From assembly GCF_000375485.1 (NCBI RefSeq), contig NZ_AQXE01000004.1, positions 172,069 through 236,068 of the forward strand: a DNA stretch of 64,000 nucleotides, written 5' to 3'. The notes beneath the pieces were generated by a model that saw only the letters and a list, made by a program, of their open reading frames with translations, was not told where the DNA came from and ran no database searches. Positions 1-8,370 of the stretch are shown one piece after another; position 1 is the first letter of the stretch, and the number at the start of each line of letters is the position of its first letter. The translations under genes were made by a program, and so were the position numbers. This DNA is from Desulfovibrio oxyclinae DSM 11498. GTDB taxonomy: Bacteria > Desulfobacterota > Desulfovibrionia > Desulfovibrionales > Desulfovibrionaceae.

Positions 1-2
1 CG

Positions 3-932
3 GAGATTGAAGTCTTCACGGAAAAGAAGTGCGCGCCCGTGCTGGAGAACAATCCGCACATATCCAAGGTGTGGGCGCTGGACAAAAACGAGGTTGCCTC
101 TCCGCTGAAGGCTCTCGGGTATTATGCCCGCGTCGGGCGAGGCAAGGATCTGATCATCGATTTCCAGCAGCTGCCGAGAACCCGCTGGGTGGCCATGCTC
201 TCTGGTGCACCCGTGCGCCTGACCTTCACGCCTCCGTGGTACAACAAGTTCGTTTACACGCATTATCGCCGCAACGATGACGGCTATGCAGCCAAATGCA
301 AGGCGAGCATCCTCAAGCTGCTCGGCATAGAATGGGACCGACATCCGCCGGAAATCTTTCTTTCCGATGAGGAAAAGGCCTTTGCCGACGATTTTCTGAA
401 ACGCATCGGGGCAACCGAAGGTGTCGTCACCGTGGATCCGAGCCACCGTCGCAAAACGCGCAAATGGCCCGAAGAGCATTTCGCGGGCTTGATCCGTGGC
501 ATCCGCGAGGAGCACCCCGGCCTGAAATTCGTTCTGCTCTATGGACCGGGCGAAGTAGACGTCTGCCGCAAAGTGGCCGATCTGGCGGGCGAGGGGGCCG
601 TGATTCCCGAAGACATGCTGTCGCTCCGGCAGATGGCCGCGGTCCAGCAGCGCGCCTTACTGCATATGGGCAACTGTTCGGCCCCGCGCCATATGGCGGT
701 GGCGGTCGGCACCCCATCGCTGGTGGTGCACGGTGCCACCGGGTTCGCCTGGCGGTTCCCGTCCGAAGATCATGTCGGCGTTATCAAGAAGCTGCCGTGC
801 CAGCCCTGCAACGAAAACGAATGCAGCCATATTTCCTGCCTGAAGGAGCTGACGCCTGCCGAATGTCTGCCGCAGGCACTGAAGCTGGTGCGCAACTCGC
901 TTGATGCACAGGCGGAGCAGACTGATGGGTAA
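3..932 (+). CDS. Glycosyltransferase family 9 (heptosyltransferase-like), 5' end cut by window edge
   Basis: The reading frame is open from the first in-frame codon at position 3, so the gene begins upstream and only its C-terminal roughly 309 residues are present. The truncated N-terminus aligns with the usual GT9 stretch in which the first Rossmann half is followed by a 'PVLENNP' segment. The C-terminal half keeps the nucleotide-sugar-binding pattern: a VTVDPS strand, a KWPEEHFAGLI motif and a late glycine/serine-rich loop (HMGNCSAPRHMAVAVGTP). GT9 enzymes transfer ADP-heptose or related sugars to the LPS inner core on the cytoplasmic face. A cysteine cluster (CQPCNENECSHISC) near the end recalls the CxxC segments of many heptosyltransferases. 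It overlaps the next GT gene by 8 bp, so both are probably co-translated. The acceptor sugar cannot be told from sequence. Confidence 0.88.
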   Translation, partial: EIEVFTEKKCAPVLENNPHISKVWALDKNEVASPLKALGYYARVGRGKDLIIDFQQLPRTRWVAMLSGAPVRLTFTPPWYNKFVYTHYRRNDDGYAAKCKASILKLLGIEWDRHPPEIFLSDEEKAFADDFLKRIGATEGVVTVDPSHRRKTRKWPEEHFAGLIRGIREEHPGLKFVLLYGPGEVDVCRKVADLAGEGAVIPEDMLSLRQMAAVQQRALLHMGNCSAPRHMAVAVGTPSLVVHGATGFAWRFPSEDHVGVIKKLPCQPCNENECSHISCLKELTPAECLPQALKLVRNSLDAQAEQTDG

Positions 933-2067
933 ACCGGCTACGGAACGGAGACTGAAGGTCGCGCTCGTCATAGGCGGGTTGCCTTACGGCGGCGTGGAGA
1001 CTTCGTTTCTGCTCGTGGCGAGAAGGCTGCGAGAGCTGGGGCATGAGCCGGTTATCATCAATGTTTCCGGCACAGGCGAGTACGAATCGGTTTACAGGGA
1101 ATACGGCTTCGACCCCATCCATGCCGGGGAGAGCAAGAAGGTACTCAAGACGAGCCGCCTCGACACGGCGCTGCGGCTTCGCAGGATTTTACGCGACCTG
1201 AACCCGGACATCATTCATACCGCGCATTTTTCCGCCAACTATCACGTGCGCATCGGCGCGGTGGGACTCGGCATCCCGGTCATCATGCACTGCCGAAACA
1301 TCAAGCGGATGAAGTCGTTCCGCCGCTTTGCGGACAAAGTCCTTTCCCGTGTCACCACGAAATACCTTGCCGTATCGAAAGCCGTGGCCGAGGTGGTGCA
1401 ACAGGATCACAACGTGACGGGCAGGCCGGTTCAGGTGTTGTACAACGCCATTTCGAGTGAGAAAATGAACGTCGAGCCGGCGGACTTGAGTGAATTTCCT
1501 CAACTGGAGGGACAGGGGCCGCTGGTGGTCGTCTGCTCGCGTCTGGTAAAGCAGAAGAACGTGGATGTGATTATCCGGGCGTTCGTGCGGGCTCTTGATG
1601 CGGTGCCGGACATGCGGATGCTCGTCATGGGTGACGGTTCCGAGCGGGATGCACTCACGGCGTTGGCGGTCGGCGAGGGCGTCGCGGACAAGGTGGCCTT
1701 TGCCGGATTCCGCCAGGACGCGCCCGCGTTGCTTCGTGCCGCTGCGGCGAGAAAGGCGGTTTTCGCCATGGTCTCCGACTACGAGGGCTTTTCCAATGCG
1801 CTGACCGAGGCCATGTACTGCGGCATCCCTGCGGTGATCAGTGAGCACGTGCCCAACCGTGAGGTGACCGGAGAAGCAGCCAGAGTGGTGCCGATTGATG
1901 AAGCATCCGTCGCCGCAAGTCTTGAGACCATCCTGACGGACGCCGAACTCTATGACCGCATGAGTGCCCAAGCCGTCACGGTGGCGGAGCAGTTGACCAT
2001 CGAACCGCACGTTGACGAGCTGGTTGCCGTTTACCGCGAGTTGGTTGGCGGGGATGGAGCGGCGTAG
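925..2067 (+). CDS. Glycosyltransferase family 4
   Basis: A 380-residue GT-B enzyme with retaining GT4 character. The N-terminus has a glycine-rich loop (VIGGLPYGGVETS) and the C-terminal domain ends in the E-x7-E signature (EGFSNALTEAMYCG) that binds the nucleotide-sugar donor. I chose ATG 925, overlapping the upstream stop, because GGCGGAG lies 7 nt before it; more upstream TTG and ATG codons lack a Shine-Dalgarno. Its position inside a GT9-GT4-GT4 run points to assembly of the LPS core or O-antigen at the cytoplasmic membrane. Donor and linkage are unknown. Confidence 0.87.
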   Translation: MGKPATERRLKVALVIGGLPYGGVETSFLLVARRLRELGHEPVIINVSGTGEYESVYREYGFDPIHAGESKKVLKTSRLDTALRLRRILRDLNPDIIHTAHFSANYHVRIGAVGLGIPVIMHCRNIKRMKSFRRFADKVLSRVTTKYLAVSKAVAEVVQQDHNVTGRPVQVLYNAISSEKMNVEPADLSEFPQLEGQGPLVVVCSRLVKQKNVDVIIRAFVRALDAVPDMRMLVMGDGSERDALTALAVGEGVADKVAFAGFRQDAPALLRAAAARKAVFAMVSDYEGFSNALTEAMYCGIPAVISEHVPNREVTGEAARVVPIDEASVAASLETILTDAELYDRMSAQAVTVAEQLTIEPHVDELVAVYRELVGGDGAA

Positions 2068-2109
2068 GCACTTGATCAACTGGCAAGCGACCATCTTTCG
2101 GAGGCTGTT

Positions 2110-3282
2110 TTGAAGATTGCCGGAGTCTTGTGGGATAACCTGTTCAAAGCGGGGGGGCGCGAGGTCTTCACGCTGAACCTTTTCAGCCGTTTTGCAGAAA
2201 TGGGGCATGATGTCACCCTCTATGTCCCCGAAAGAGAAGGCAGAAAACGAAAGGCGCTTTATGAAAGTCTGCCGTTTGAGGTTCGCTTTTTCCCGCGGTG
2301 GCAGAAGCTATCCTTCACCAGGTTTCCATCATTGCTAGGACGTTGGCTGAATCTTGAGCAGCAGCGACACAGGTTTGATGTCTGGCAGGCAATGGGAGCA
2401 TATCCTGAGGCATTTCTCGCTTCATACGTGAGTTGCCCGAGTACTGTCAGGTTTTACGGAGAGGACATTCAGATTTGCCAGGAGTTGAACTACGGCATTC
2501 GGCTTGATCTGAAAAGTGCCGCAAGAATACGATCTTCTTTGCCAAGTTTAGCGGGCATCGTGGCTATGACTCCGTCTCTTGCGAAGGATGCAGAAGCAAT
2601 GGGGGCCCATAGGGACCGCATCGAGCTGATTCCCAACGCCATTGATTTTCCCCGACTCCAATCCACATCCGATGCGGAATTGCGGCATCGGAACAATATT
2701 GGCGAGAACGAAACGGTTTTTTTGACAGTGGGCAGAAACCACCCCAAAAAGGGCTATGATCTGATTCCCGAGATTGCCGCCCGTCTGAAAGGCAGGGGCT
2801 GGAAATGGGTTGTGGTCGGAGACAGGGGAGACGGCATACTCGACGAGCTTGAGCAAAAAGGGCTGGCAGAGCAGTTCCGTTTTATTCCCGAGTTGAAGAA
2901 CGACGATCATGAAATCAGCCAAGGGCGCAGCCAGATGCCGCCTCAGGCACTGATCGATTGGTTCGTGTCTTCGGACGTGATGGTGCTGCCTTCTCGGCTG
3001 GAGGGCTTTTCACGTGTCATTGCCGAATCCATGGGTGCCGGCCTGCCGGTGGTGACAACTGATGCTCCAGGGTGCGGCGAGGTGCTGGAGAACGGTGTAC
3101 ACGGTCTTGTTGCTCCAAAAGACGATGTGGATAAGCTTGCTGAGCGGATGAATGCCCTACTGGATTCATCGGAACTAAGATTCAGTCTGGGGGAAAGTGC
3201 CCGGCAGTATGCCAACGGAATGGACTGGCCCACGGTTGCAGGACGATATCTGGCGCATTATGAGAAGCTGAGAACATGGTAA
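2110..3282 (+). CDS. Glycosyltransferase family 4
   Basis: A 390-residue GT4-type protein with N-terminal acceptor domain and a C-terminal donor domain starting near residue 195 (VFLTVGRNHPKKGYDLI). The E-x7-E motif (EGFSRVIAESMGAG) is intact. The best start is TTG 2110, preceded by GGAGG with 6 nt spacing; no ATG is better placed. It lies 42 bp after the previous GT and is co-directional, so the three GT genes likely form one operon for surface polysaccharide. The mid-protein insertion 'DDHEISQGRSQMPPQ' is not typical of housekeeping GT4 members, so the acceptor may be specific to this locus. Confidence 0.86.
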   Translation: MKIAGVLWDNLFKAGGREVFTLNLFSRFAEMGHDVTLYVPEREGRKRKALYESLPFEVRFFPRWQKLSFTRFPSLLGRWLNLEQQRHRFDVWQAMGAYPEAFLASYVSCPSTVRFYGEDIQICQELNYGIRLDLKSAARIRSSLPSLAGIVAMTPSLAKDAEAMGAHRDRIELIPNAIDFPRLQSTSDAELRHRNNIGENETVFLTVGRNHPKKGYDLIPEIAARLKGRGWKWVVVGDRGDGILDELEQKGLAEQFRFIPELKNDDHEISQGRSQMPPQALIDWFVSSDVMVLPSRLEGFSRVIAESMGAGLPVVTTDAPGCGEVLENGVHGLVAPKDDVDKLAERMNALLDSSELRFSLGESARQYANGMDWPTVAGRYLAHYEKLRTW

Positions 3283-3331
3283 GTTTTGACACAAGCTCAA
3301 TAATCAATTTGAATCCAATGAAGGTGAAGAT

Positions 3332-4309
3332 ATGGAAAAATGGCTTATTACTGGCGGATGTGGTTTTATCGGTTTAAACCTTATTAAGCATCTTATAAAA
3401 CAAGGTGGTGTGACCATCCGCATTGTGGACAACCTTTCTGTTGGTTCTAGGGAGAGGTTACGGCAGGTCGTTGAGTATTCTAATGCAGAACCAGACGAAG
3501 AATATGGTCCAGCTGGAAGTGTTCAGCTTGTCGTTGGTGATGTGACTGATATGGAGAGGATGAAAAATATTACAAGAGAAACGGATGTCGTTGTTCACCT
3601 TGCGGCGAACACTGGGGTGCCCAAGTCCGTTGATGACCCTCAGATGGATTTTTATCAAAATGTAGAAGGTACTTTTGTTACTCTTGAGGCGGCTCGTTAT
3701 AATAAAGTAAAAAGATTTATTTTTGCTTCTAGTGGAGCCCCTGCCGGGATTTGTGTTCCACCGATTACAGAACAAATGCCCCCTCGCCCTATATCGCCTT
3801 ACGGGGCAAGCAAGCTAGCTGGAGAAGGGTATTGCTCCGCATACTATGGTTCTTATGGTATAGAAACAGTTGCTTTAAGATTCAGCAATGTCTATGGGCC
3901 ATTGTCGGGGCATAAGACAAGCGTTGTTGCTAAATTTATTAATGAGGCCATTCAAAATTCTCCATGGATTGTTTATGGAGACGGGTCACAGACTCGAGAT
4001 TTTCTTTATATAGATGACTTGGTTCAGGCGATAGTTCAGGCCACCACAGTGGATGATGTTGGAGGAGAGGTCTTCCAAATCGCAACCGGTGTAGAAGTGT
4101 CTGTACAGGCTATGCTGGAAAAACTATCTATGGAAATGGTCCGCCATGGATACAAAGGGGCCGAGGTTCAATATCACTCTCCAAGGAAGGGAGATGTGAT
4201 GCGAAACTATTCTGATGTAACTAAGGCAAACACTCTTTTGAAGTGGAAGGCAGAAACAACTCTTGAGGAAGGTTTGGCAAAGACTTTGGAGTGGTTTTGT
4301 AAAAGCTAG
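3332..4309 (+). CDS. NAD-dependent nucleotide-sugar epimerase/dehydratase (extended SDR)
   Basis: A 325-residue extended short-chain dehydrogenase. The GGCGFIG dinucleotide loop is at residues 8-14 and the catalytic YxxxK at Tyr157/Lys161 (SPYGASKLAGEG). The active-site strand reads FASSGAPAG rather than the SSSAVYG of GalE, as in a branch of UDP-glucose-4-epimerase-like proteins found in polysaccharide loci. It probably isomerises or dehydrates a UDP-hexose for the neighbouring transferases. Codon use and base composition shift sharply here: this gene and the next two are AT-rich compared with the GT genes upstream, a sign of horizontal acquisition. The exact reaction is not determined. Confidence 0.87.
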   Translation: MEKWLITGGCGFIGLNLIKHLIKQGGVTIRIVDNLSVGSRERLRQVVEYSNAEPDEEYGPAGSVQLVVGDVTDMERMKNITRETDVVVHLAANTGVPKSVDDPQMDFYQNVEGTFVTLEAARYNKVKRFIFASSGAPAGICVPPITEQMPPRPISPYGASKLAGEGYCSAYYGSYGIETVALRFSNVYGPLSGHKTSVVAKFINEAIQNSPWIVYGDGSQTRDFLYIDDLVQAIVQATTVDDVGGEVFQIATGVEVSVQAMLEKLSMEMVRHGYKGAEVQYHSPRKGDVMRNYSDVTKANTLLKWKAETTLEEGLAKTLEWFCKS

Positions 4310-4369
4310 AGATAGCTCTTTATGACAATCTTGGTTGCTTGATGACGATAATTGCGTAAAGGAGACCTG

Positions 4370-5284
4370 ATGAATATACTTCTTTCTTTGGATAGGGACT
4401 CGAATATAGCCTATGGGTATGAAGACCATGAGTGCAGTTTCGCTGAAATGTATTGGCTTTGGACTAAGATGCTCATACACAGCATCAAGGTGCATCATCC
4501 GCAGGCGATTATATATATGAATGGTATAAATTTTAAAGCGAAACATGCGCGTGAACTGCAGGAGGTCAATCCGAATGTAGTCTGTTTATACAGATCTGTG
4601 GACATGAGCAGTTGGACCAGAGCTCAGTTTAAGGGCGAAATGCTGATGCTAAGAATGCAGGCTGCTCGGGAGTTGCTTGAGTCCGAAGTTAATAGTCTGT
4701 TGTACTTAGATGTTGATGCTTTGATTCGTGACACCCTTGATCCGTTGTATGAAATGGTTGATGGCGTGGATATGTGTGTCTTTACGAGAACCTTTGAGAA
4801 GGTAATGAAAGTTGCTGCGGGAACACTTTTATTCCGTAGTACTCAAAAAACATTGGATATGTTTGATACCTACTTTGCAATTATGCCTGATTATAATGAT
4901 ATTTTTGCTGAAGGCAAAAGAGGAGCAGGTCAGTTTTATTTGCACAATGCTATTCAATTGGTCAAACCTGAATTTCGTGAAATGCCCGAAAAATACATTG
5001 ACATGTTGCGTGTTCCCAGTGGCGTGATATGGCACGCAAATAAAGGAAGTAAAGTGGAAAGATTGCATGAGTTCACCTATGAATTTGAACGCCTTTACGG
5101 AGAGACAGAGTTTAGCCATAGAGCTAAAAGCATACTTCCTAAATATATGGGTGATGACTACGTTTATACGACGGGTGATGATGCGGTAAAGTGGGATCGA
5201 AAATTAAAGAATGCCATCAAGAACCGTATTGGTGTTTGGAAAATGCGACATTTGTCGGGTGATGCTTCTAATTACCCTTTCTAA
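4370..5284 (+). CDS. GT-A fold glycosyltransferase (GT8-like) with DxD motif
   Basis: A 304-residue protein with a metal-binding DVD at residues 114-116 in the typical context LLYLDVDALI, the hallmark of GT-A enzymes that bind a nucleotide sugar through Mn/Mg. A later segment around AGQFYLHNAIQL resembles the conserved 'DQ..lN' region of GT8-type proteins. ATG 4370 is preceded by AAAGGAGA with good spacing, so the upstream TTG is not needed. Very AT-rich, like its neighbours. Part of the 3.3-6.05 kb + strand group, presumably adding a strain-specific sugar to the surface glycan. Family assignment to GT8 itself is tentative. Confidence 0.72.
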   Translation: MNILLSLDRDSNIAYGYEDHECSFAEMYWLWTKMLIHSIKVHHPQAIIYMNGINFKAKHARELQEVNPNVVCLYRSVDMSSWTRAQFKGEMLMLRMQAARELLESEVNSLLYLDVDALIRDTLDPLYEMVDGVDMCVFTRTFEKVMKVAAGTLLFRSTQKTLDMFDTYFAIMPDYNDIFAEGKRGAGQFYLHNAIQLVKPEFREMPEKYIDMLRVPSGVIWHANKGSKVERLHEFTYEFERLYGETEFSHRAKSILPKYMGDDYVYTTGDDAVKWDRKLKNAIKNRIGVWKMRHLSGDASNYPF

Positions 5285-5306
5285 CGATAGATACTAGGTG
5301 TAAAAA

Positions 5307-6050
5307 ATGCATTTAAAAAAAATAAGACCGTATCTTACTGGTGAGCTTTTCCACTCTCCTCTTAATGTGGACCTTCCACAGAAGAAATTTCCAAAGATGG
5401 AAAGAGATTCTTTTCTGCGAAAAACTCTAAGCGGTAAGAAAGTTCTCCATGTTGGATATGTGGCACAAAAGAATCTACCAGAGCGAATAGCTAAAGGTTC
5501 ATGGCTTCATGGGCAACTTTTAGAGGTGACAGAGAGGTGCATGGGGGTTGATATTAACTGTGAAGGTGTGGAGTGGTTAAGAAACGAGCATGATATAGGT
5601 GACGCAGTTTGTATTGATGTGGAAAAAGATCACTGTCAGGAAATCGCCGACGGACAATGGGATTATGCTCTACTCGGCGAAGTGTTGGAACATGTCCATA
5701 ATCCCGTAAGTTTTCTTAAGTCATTCAAGAGATATGATTCTATTAAGCGAGTTCTTGTTACTGTGCCGAACCTGCTAAATATCAAAAACTACCAATTGAT
5801 GTTTGACTATAAAGAATCAATAAACAGTGACCATAGATTCAGTTTTACACCATTCAATCTGTGCAAGACCTTAACCACTGCGGGTTTCCATGTTGAAGAT
5901 ATTAATTTTTGTGTGCTGACTAAAAACTTACCAGCCCCAGTGAAATGGAAACATAGTTTGGATAAACGAATTGGTAAAGGAGATGGGTACCCTTTTTATG
6001 CGTTTGAAAAACTTGTAGTTACTGCTGCAAATGGAATTACCAGTGAATAG
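5307..6050 (+). CDS. SAM-dependent methyltransferase (class I-like)
   Basis: A 247-residue protein with a shortened class I methyltransferase core: the first strand KVLHVGYV near residue 46 replaces the usual E/DxGxGxG, the ribose-binding acidic residue sits in MGVDINCEGVEWL, and the post-II motif is DYALLGEVLEHVHNP. The final part (YPFYAFEKLVVTA) matches the beta-hairpin end of the fold. It most likely methylates a sugar or a lipid-linked glycan made by the preceding enzymes, a common cap for O-antigen. The degenerate glycine loop is a caution; it could bind SAM weakly. Last gene of the + strand glycan run, followed by a convergent gene. Confidence 0.7.
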   Translation: MHLKKIRPYLTGELFHSPLNVDLPQKKFPKMERDSFLRKTLSGKKVLHVGYVAQKNLPERIAKGSWLHGQLLEVTERCMGVDINCEGVEWLRNEHDIGDAVCIDVEKDHCQEIADGQWDYALLGEVLEHVHNPVSFLKSFKRYDSIKRVLVTVPNLLNIKNYQLMFDYKESINSDHRFSFTPFNLCKTLTTAGFHVEDINFCVLTKNLPAPVKWKHSLDKRIGKGDGYPFYAFEKLVVTAANGITSE

Positions 6051-6163
6051 AGAATTATGATTGCATACTGATGTCTCTGTGGAGGTTGTTTTGGGGCTTA
6101 CAAAATAAGGGTTACGCAAGGGCAGAGTTAGGTTTGAGCTTCTTTTGTATTAGAAGGTGATAA

Positions 6164-7348
6164 TCACCACTTAATCCCTTTGAAGATAATCGCTTTTCTG
6201 ATGGTGGATTTATGCTTTTCCACCACTTCAAACATCTCCCTGACCACCTTTTCGGTAAGGTAGTGCGGGATGACGCCAAGATCGAGAAGGCCTTGATATA
6301 CTGGGTTGTAGTAGTGCTCTTCGGCTTCTTTTCTTGGGTTTTCAAGTTGCTTGACTTCTACCGCGTGCCCTCGGGTTTTTCCTACGGTTGCGATAAGGTC
6401 GGCAATCTGGTTGACGCTCAGTGTTTCCATGATCTGGTTGAAAATGCGCAGTTCGCCAGCCTCAGCTGGAGTCTCCAGCGCTTTGTGGACGCACTGAAGG
6501 GTATCCTTGATGTTGAGGTATCCGCGAGTCTGGCCGCCTTTTCCGTAGACGGTGAGAGGATACCCTACAACAGCTTGAACGATGAAGCGGTTCACCACGG
6601 TTCCGAAGACTTCATCATAGTTGAAGATTGTTCTTAATCTGGGATCCAGCAGGGACTCGTCGGTATCCACGCCGTATACCGGACCCTGCATGAGGTCGGT
6701 CACCTTCAGGTCCCACATACGAACGCCGAACCAGAGCAGATCGGTGTCCATGATTTTGCTCGTGTGATAGATCGACCCGGCCTGTCTCGGGAAAAGAAAT
6801 TTGTCTTCACGTCCCTTGTGGCTGATGTCAATCCAGCCTTCCTCAATATCAATATTCGGAGTGCCGTATTCGCCCATGGTACCGAGTTTGACAATGTGCA
6901 CATCGGGGGCCATGTCCTTGACGGCGAACATCAGGTTGTTGGTGACGAGAAGGTTGTTGGTGATCGTGGTGTTCGCGTGATTGTGATCTATCAGCGAATA
7001 AGGAGCGGAAGGCTGCTCCGCATAGTGGACAACCGCCTCGGGCACGCCTGTAAAGTTTTCGTTTACAGCCCAGTCGTAGGAAACGTCGCCGGAAAAGAGG
7101 TTGCGAACATTCTCGGGCTGGGCCAAATCGGCCAGAACCACCTTGATTTCAAGCCCGGTAAGTTCGTGCCAAATACGTGCGCGCTCAGGCAGCGAGGGGA
7201 CGTCGTAAAGCATGGCAACATCCAGCTCGCGGCAGCTTTCGCGTCGGAAGTAGTTGTCAACCACGGTTACTTGATGCCCTTTTCTTGAAAGGTACATGGC
7301 GGTGGGCCAGCCCAGATAGCCGTCTCCACCAAGAATTACAATATGCAT
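6164..7348 (-). CDS. sqdB: UDP-sulfoquinovose synthase homologue (SQD1/SqdB type)
   Basis: A 394-residue extended SDR that follows plant SQD1 and bacterial SqdB almost motif by motif: GGDGYLG (residues 7-13) for NAD, EQPSAPYSLID near 111, the signature KLGTMGEYGTPNIDIEEG near 154 that carries the active-site Thr157, Tyr194-x3-Lys198 as catalytic pair, PLTVYGKGGQTRGYL, and NPRKEAEEHYYNP near the end. The family converts UDP-glucose plus sulfite to UDP-sulfoquinovose, the head-group donor for sulfolipid or for sulfonated glycans. No sulfoquinovosyl-diacylglycerol synthase (SqdX/SqdD) lies nearby; neighbours are glycan genes and a sulfotransferase. I infer use in a surface polysaccharide. Recognition of the family is strong; the final product is inference. 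Confidence 0.9.
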   Translation of the reverse strand: MHIVILGGDGYLGWPTAMYLSRKGHQVTVVDNYFRRESCRELDVAMLYDVPSLPERARIWHELTGLEIKVVLADLAQPENVRNLFSGDVSYDWAVNENFTGVPEAVVHYAEQPSAPYSLIDHNHANTTITNNLLVTNNLMFAVKDMAPDVHIVKLGTMGEYGTPNIDIEEGWIDISHKGREDKFLFPRQAGSIYHTSKIMDTDLLWFGVRMWDLKVTDLMQGPVYGVDTDESLLDPRLRTIFNYDEVFGTVVNRFIVQAVVGYPLTVYGKGGQTRGYLNIKDTLQCVHKALETPAEAGELRIFNQIMETLSVNQIADLIATVGKTRGHAVEVKQLENPRKEAEEHYYNPVYQGLLDLGVIPHYLTEKVVREMFEVVEKHKSTIRKAIIFKGIKW

Positions 7349-7452
7349 AAGCTGTTCAACCTTTCTTCCGCCTTGGCGGGCTTCGCAAAGGACTGTATGA
7401 GTCTTGCTCGTGTTAACGAAAATTTTTAGTAAATGAAGATGGATAATTATGG

Positions 7453-8235
7453 CTAACCCTGAGAATGCTTTGAAAGGCGAACGTACTTTAAGAGGCTGTA
7501 TGCCTTACTGTTTTCTGCCGGGTACAAAAAGCCGAGCAAACACCTCATAAGAGAACATAAGAAGCTTTTTCTTTGGCGAGACCGAAACATTCCGGGGTCT
7601 CTCGCATCTGTCAATTGGCGGCCCATAAATTTTTGCAGGCGGTTGAACTCTTCGCATCCGTTCATGAACATGCTGTACTCGAAAACGATCACTTGTTCCG
7701 GCTGTCGTGTTGCCAAAATGTCATAAATATTAGCATTGTAAAAGGCCCAAGCTCTCAGGACTTTCCAACAAAGGGGAATGAGCCTGTATCCTTTGATAAT
7801 GCCACTGAAAAAGCTTCGACCAGAAAGAAAGTCGCGTTTGTAACGAAGCCAAAGTTCAACAGGGTCTCGATAAACAGCTATGATGCGATGATTTTCTGGG
7901 AGATATGGGAGCCATGCAAAGTATGTCAAACAGGTTCGCGGGTCTTTGAAGCCTTGGTCTCCTTCCTGTATGAAGTCGATTGCATTTTCTATAGTGTTTT
8001 TGTCCTTGTTGGCAAGATCCTCCGGATATAACGGATGAAAGACATCGACACTGAACACTCCCCAAGCGTTGAGAAGCGTTTTATTGGCAGCTAAGGTCTC
8101 TGCTCGTTCGAATTTGTTACCTTTATCATAAGTTATGCCAGAGTCGAACGTACCCATTTTGACACCGCTCTCGTGCAGAATGCGTGATACGAGTGTCGTC
8201 CCTGATTTATGCATGCCAAGAACTATGTATAGCAT
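7453..8235 (-). CDS. PAPS-dependent sulfotransferase family protein
   Basis: A 260-residue protein beginning with the 5'-phosphosulfate-binding loop GMHKSGTTLVSRIL (residues 7-20) and carrying a 3'-phosphate-binding segment with VYRDPVE further on, the two hallmarks of PAPS sulfotransferases. I chose ATG 8235, which has GAGG 6 nt upstream; an in-frame TTG 12 nt earlier overlaps that Shine-Dalgarno. Such enzymes move sulfate from PAPS to a hydroxyl of a sugar or lipid. It sits directly upstream of the sulfoquinovose synthase gene on the same strand, making sulfated glycan a plausible product. AT-rich composition matches the island. The substrate is unknown. Confidence 0.82.
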   Translation of the reverse strand: MLYIVLGMHKSGTTLVSRILHESGVKMGTFDSGITYDKGNKFERAETLAANKTLLNAWGVFSVDVFHPLYPEDLANKDKNTIENAIDFIQEGDQGFKDPRTCLTYFAWLPYLPENHRIIAVYRDPVELWLRYKRDFLSGRSFFSGIIKGYRLIPLCWKVLRAWAFYNANIYDILATRQPEQVIVFEYSMFMNGCEEFNRLQKFMGRQLTDARDPGMFRSRQRKSFLCSLMRCLLGFLYPAENSKAYSLLKYVRLSKHSQG

Positions 8236-8370
8236 TCGAAACCTCAATTAATAATAAAGTAGAAGTGGCTAGAGACCAAGATGATTTGATCACTTTAAAA
8301 AACCAACCGAAAACTCTTGGTTTAATGATGATGGGAGGTCATGTTTTGTAGTTGAGGCCTCGGCAGAAGT

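Noticed and set aside
6164..7348. A full sulfolipid (SQDG) pathway
   Set aside because: No sulfoquinovosyl transferase for diacylglycerol (SqdX or SqdD type) is encoded in the window.
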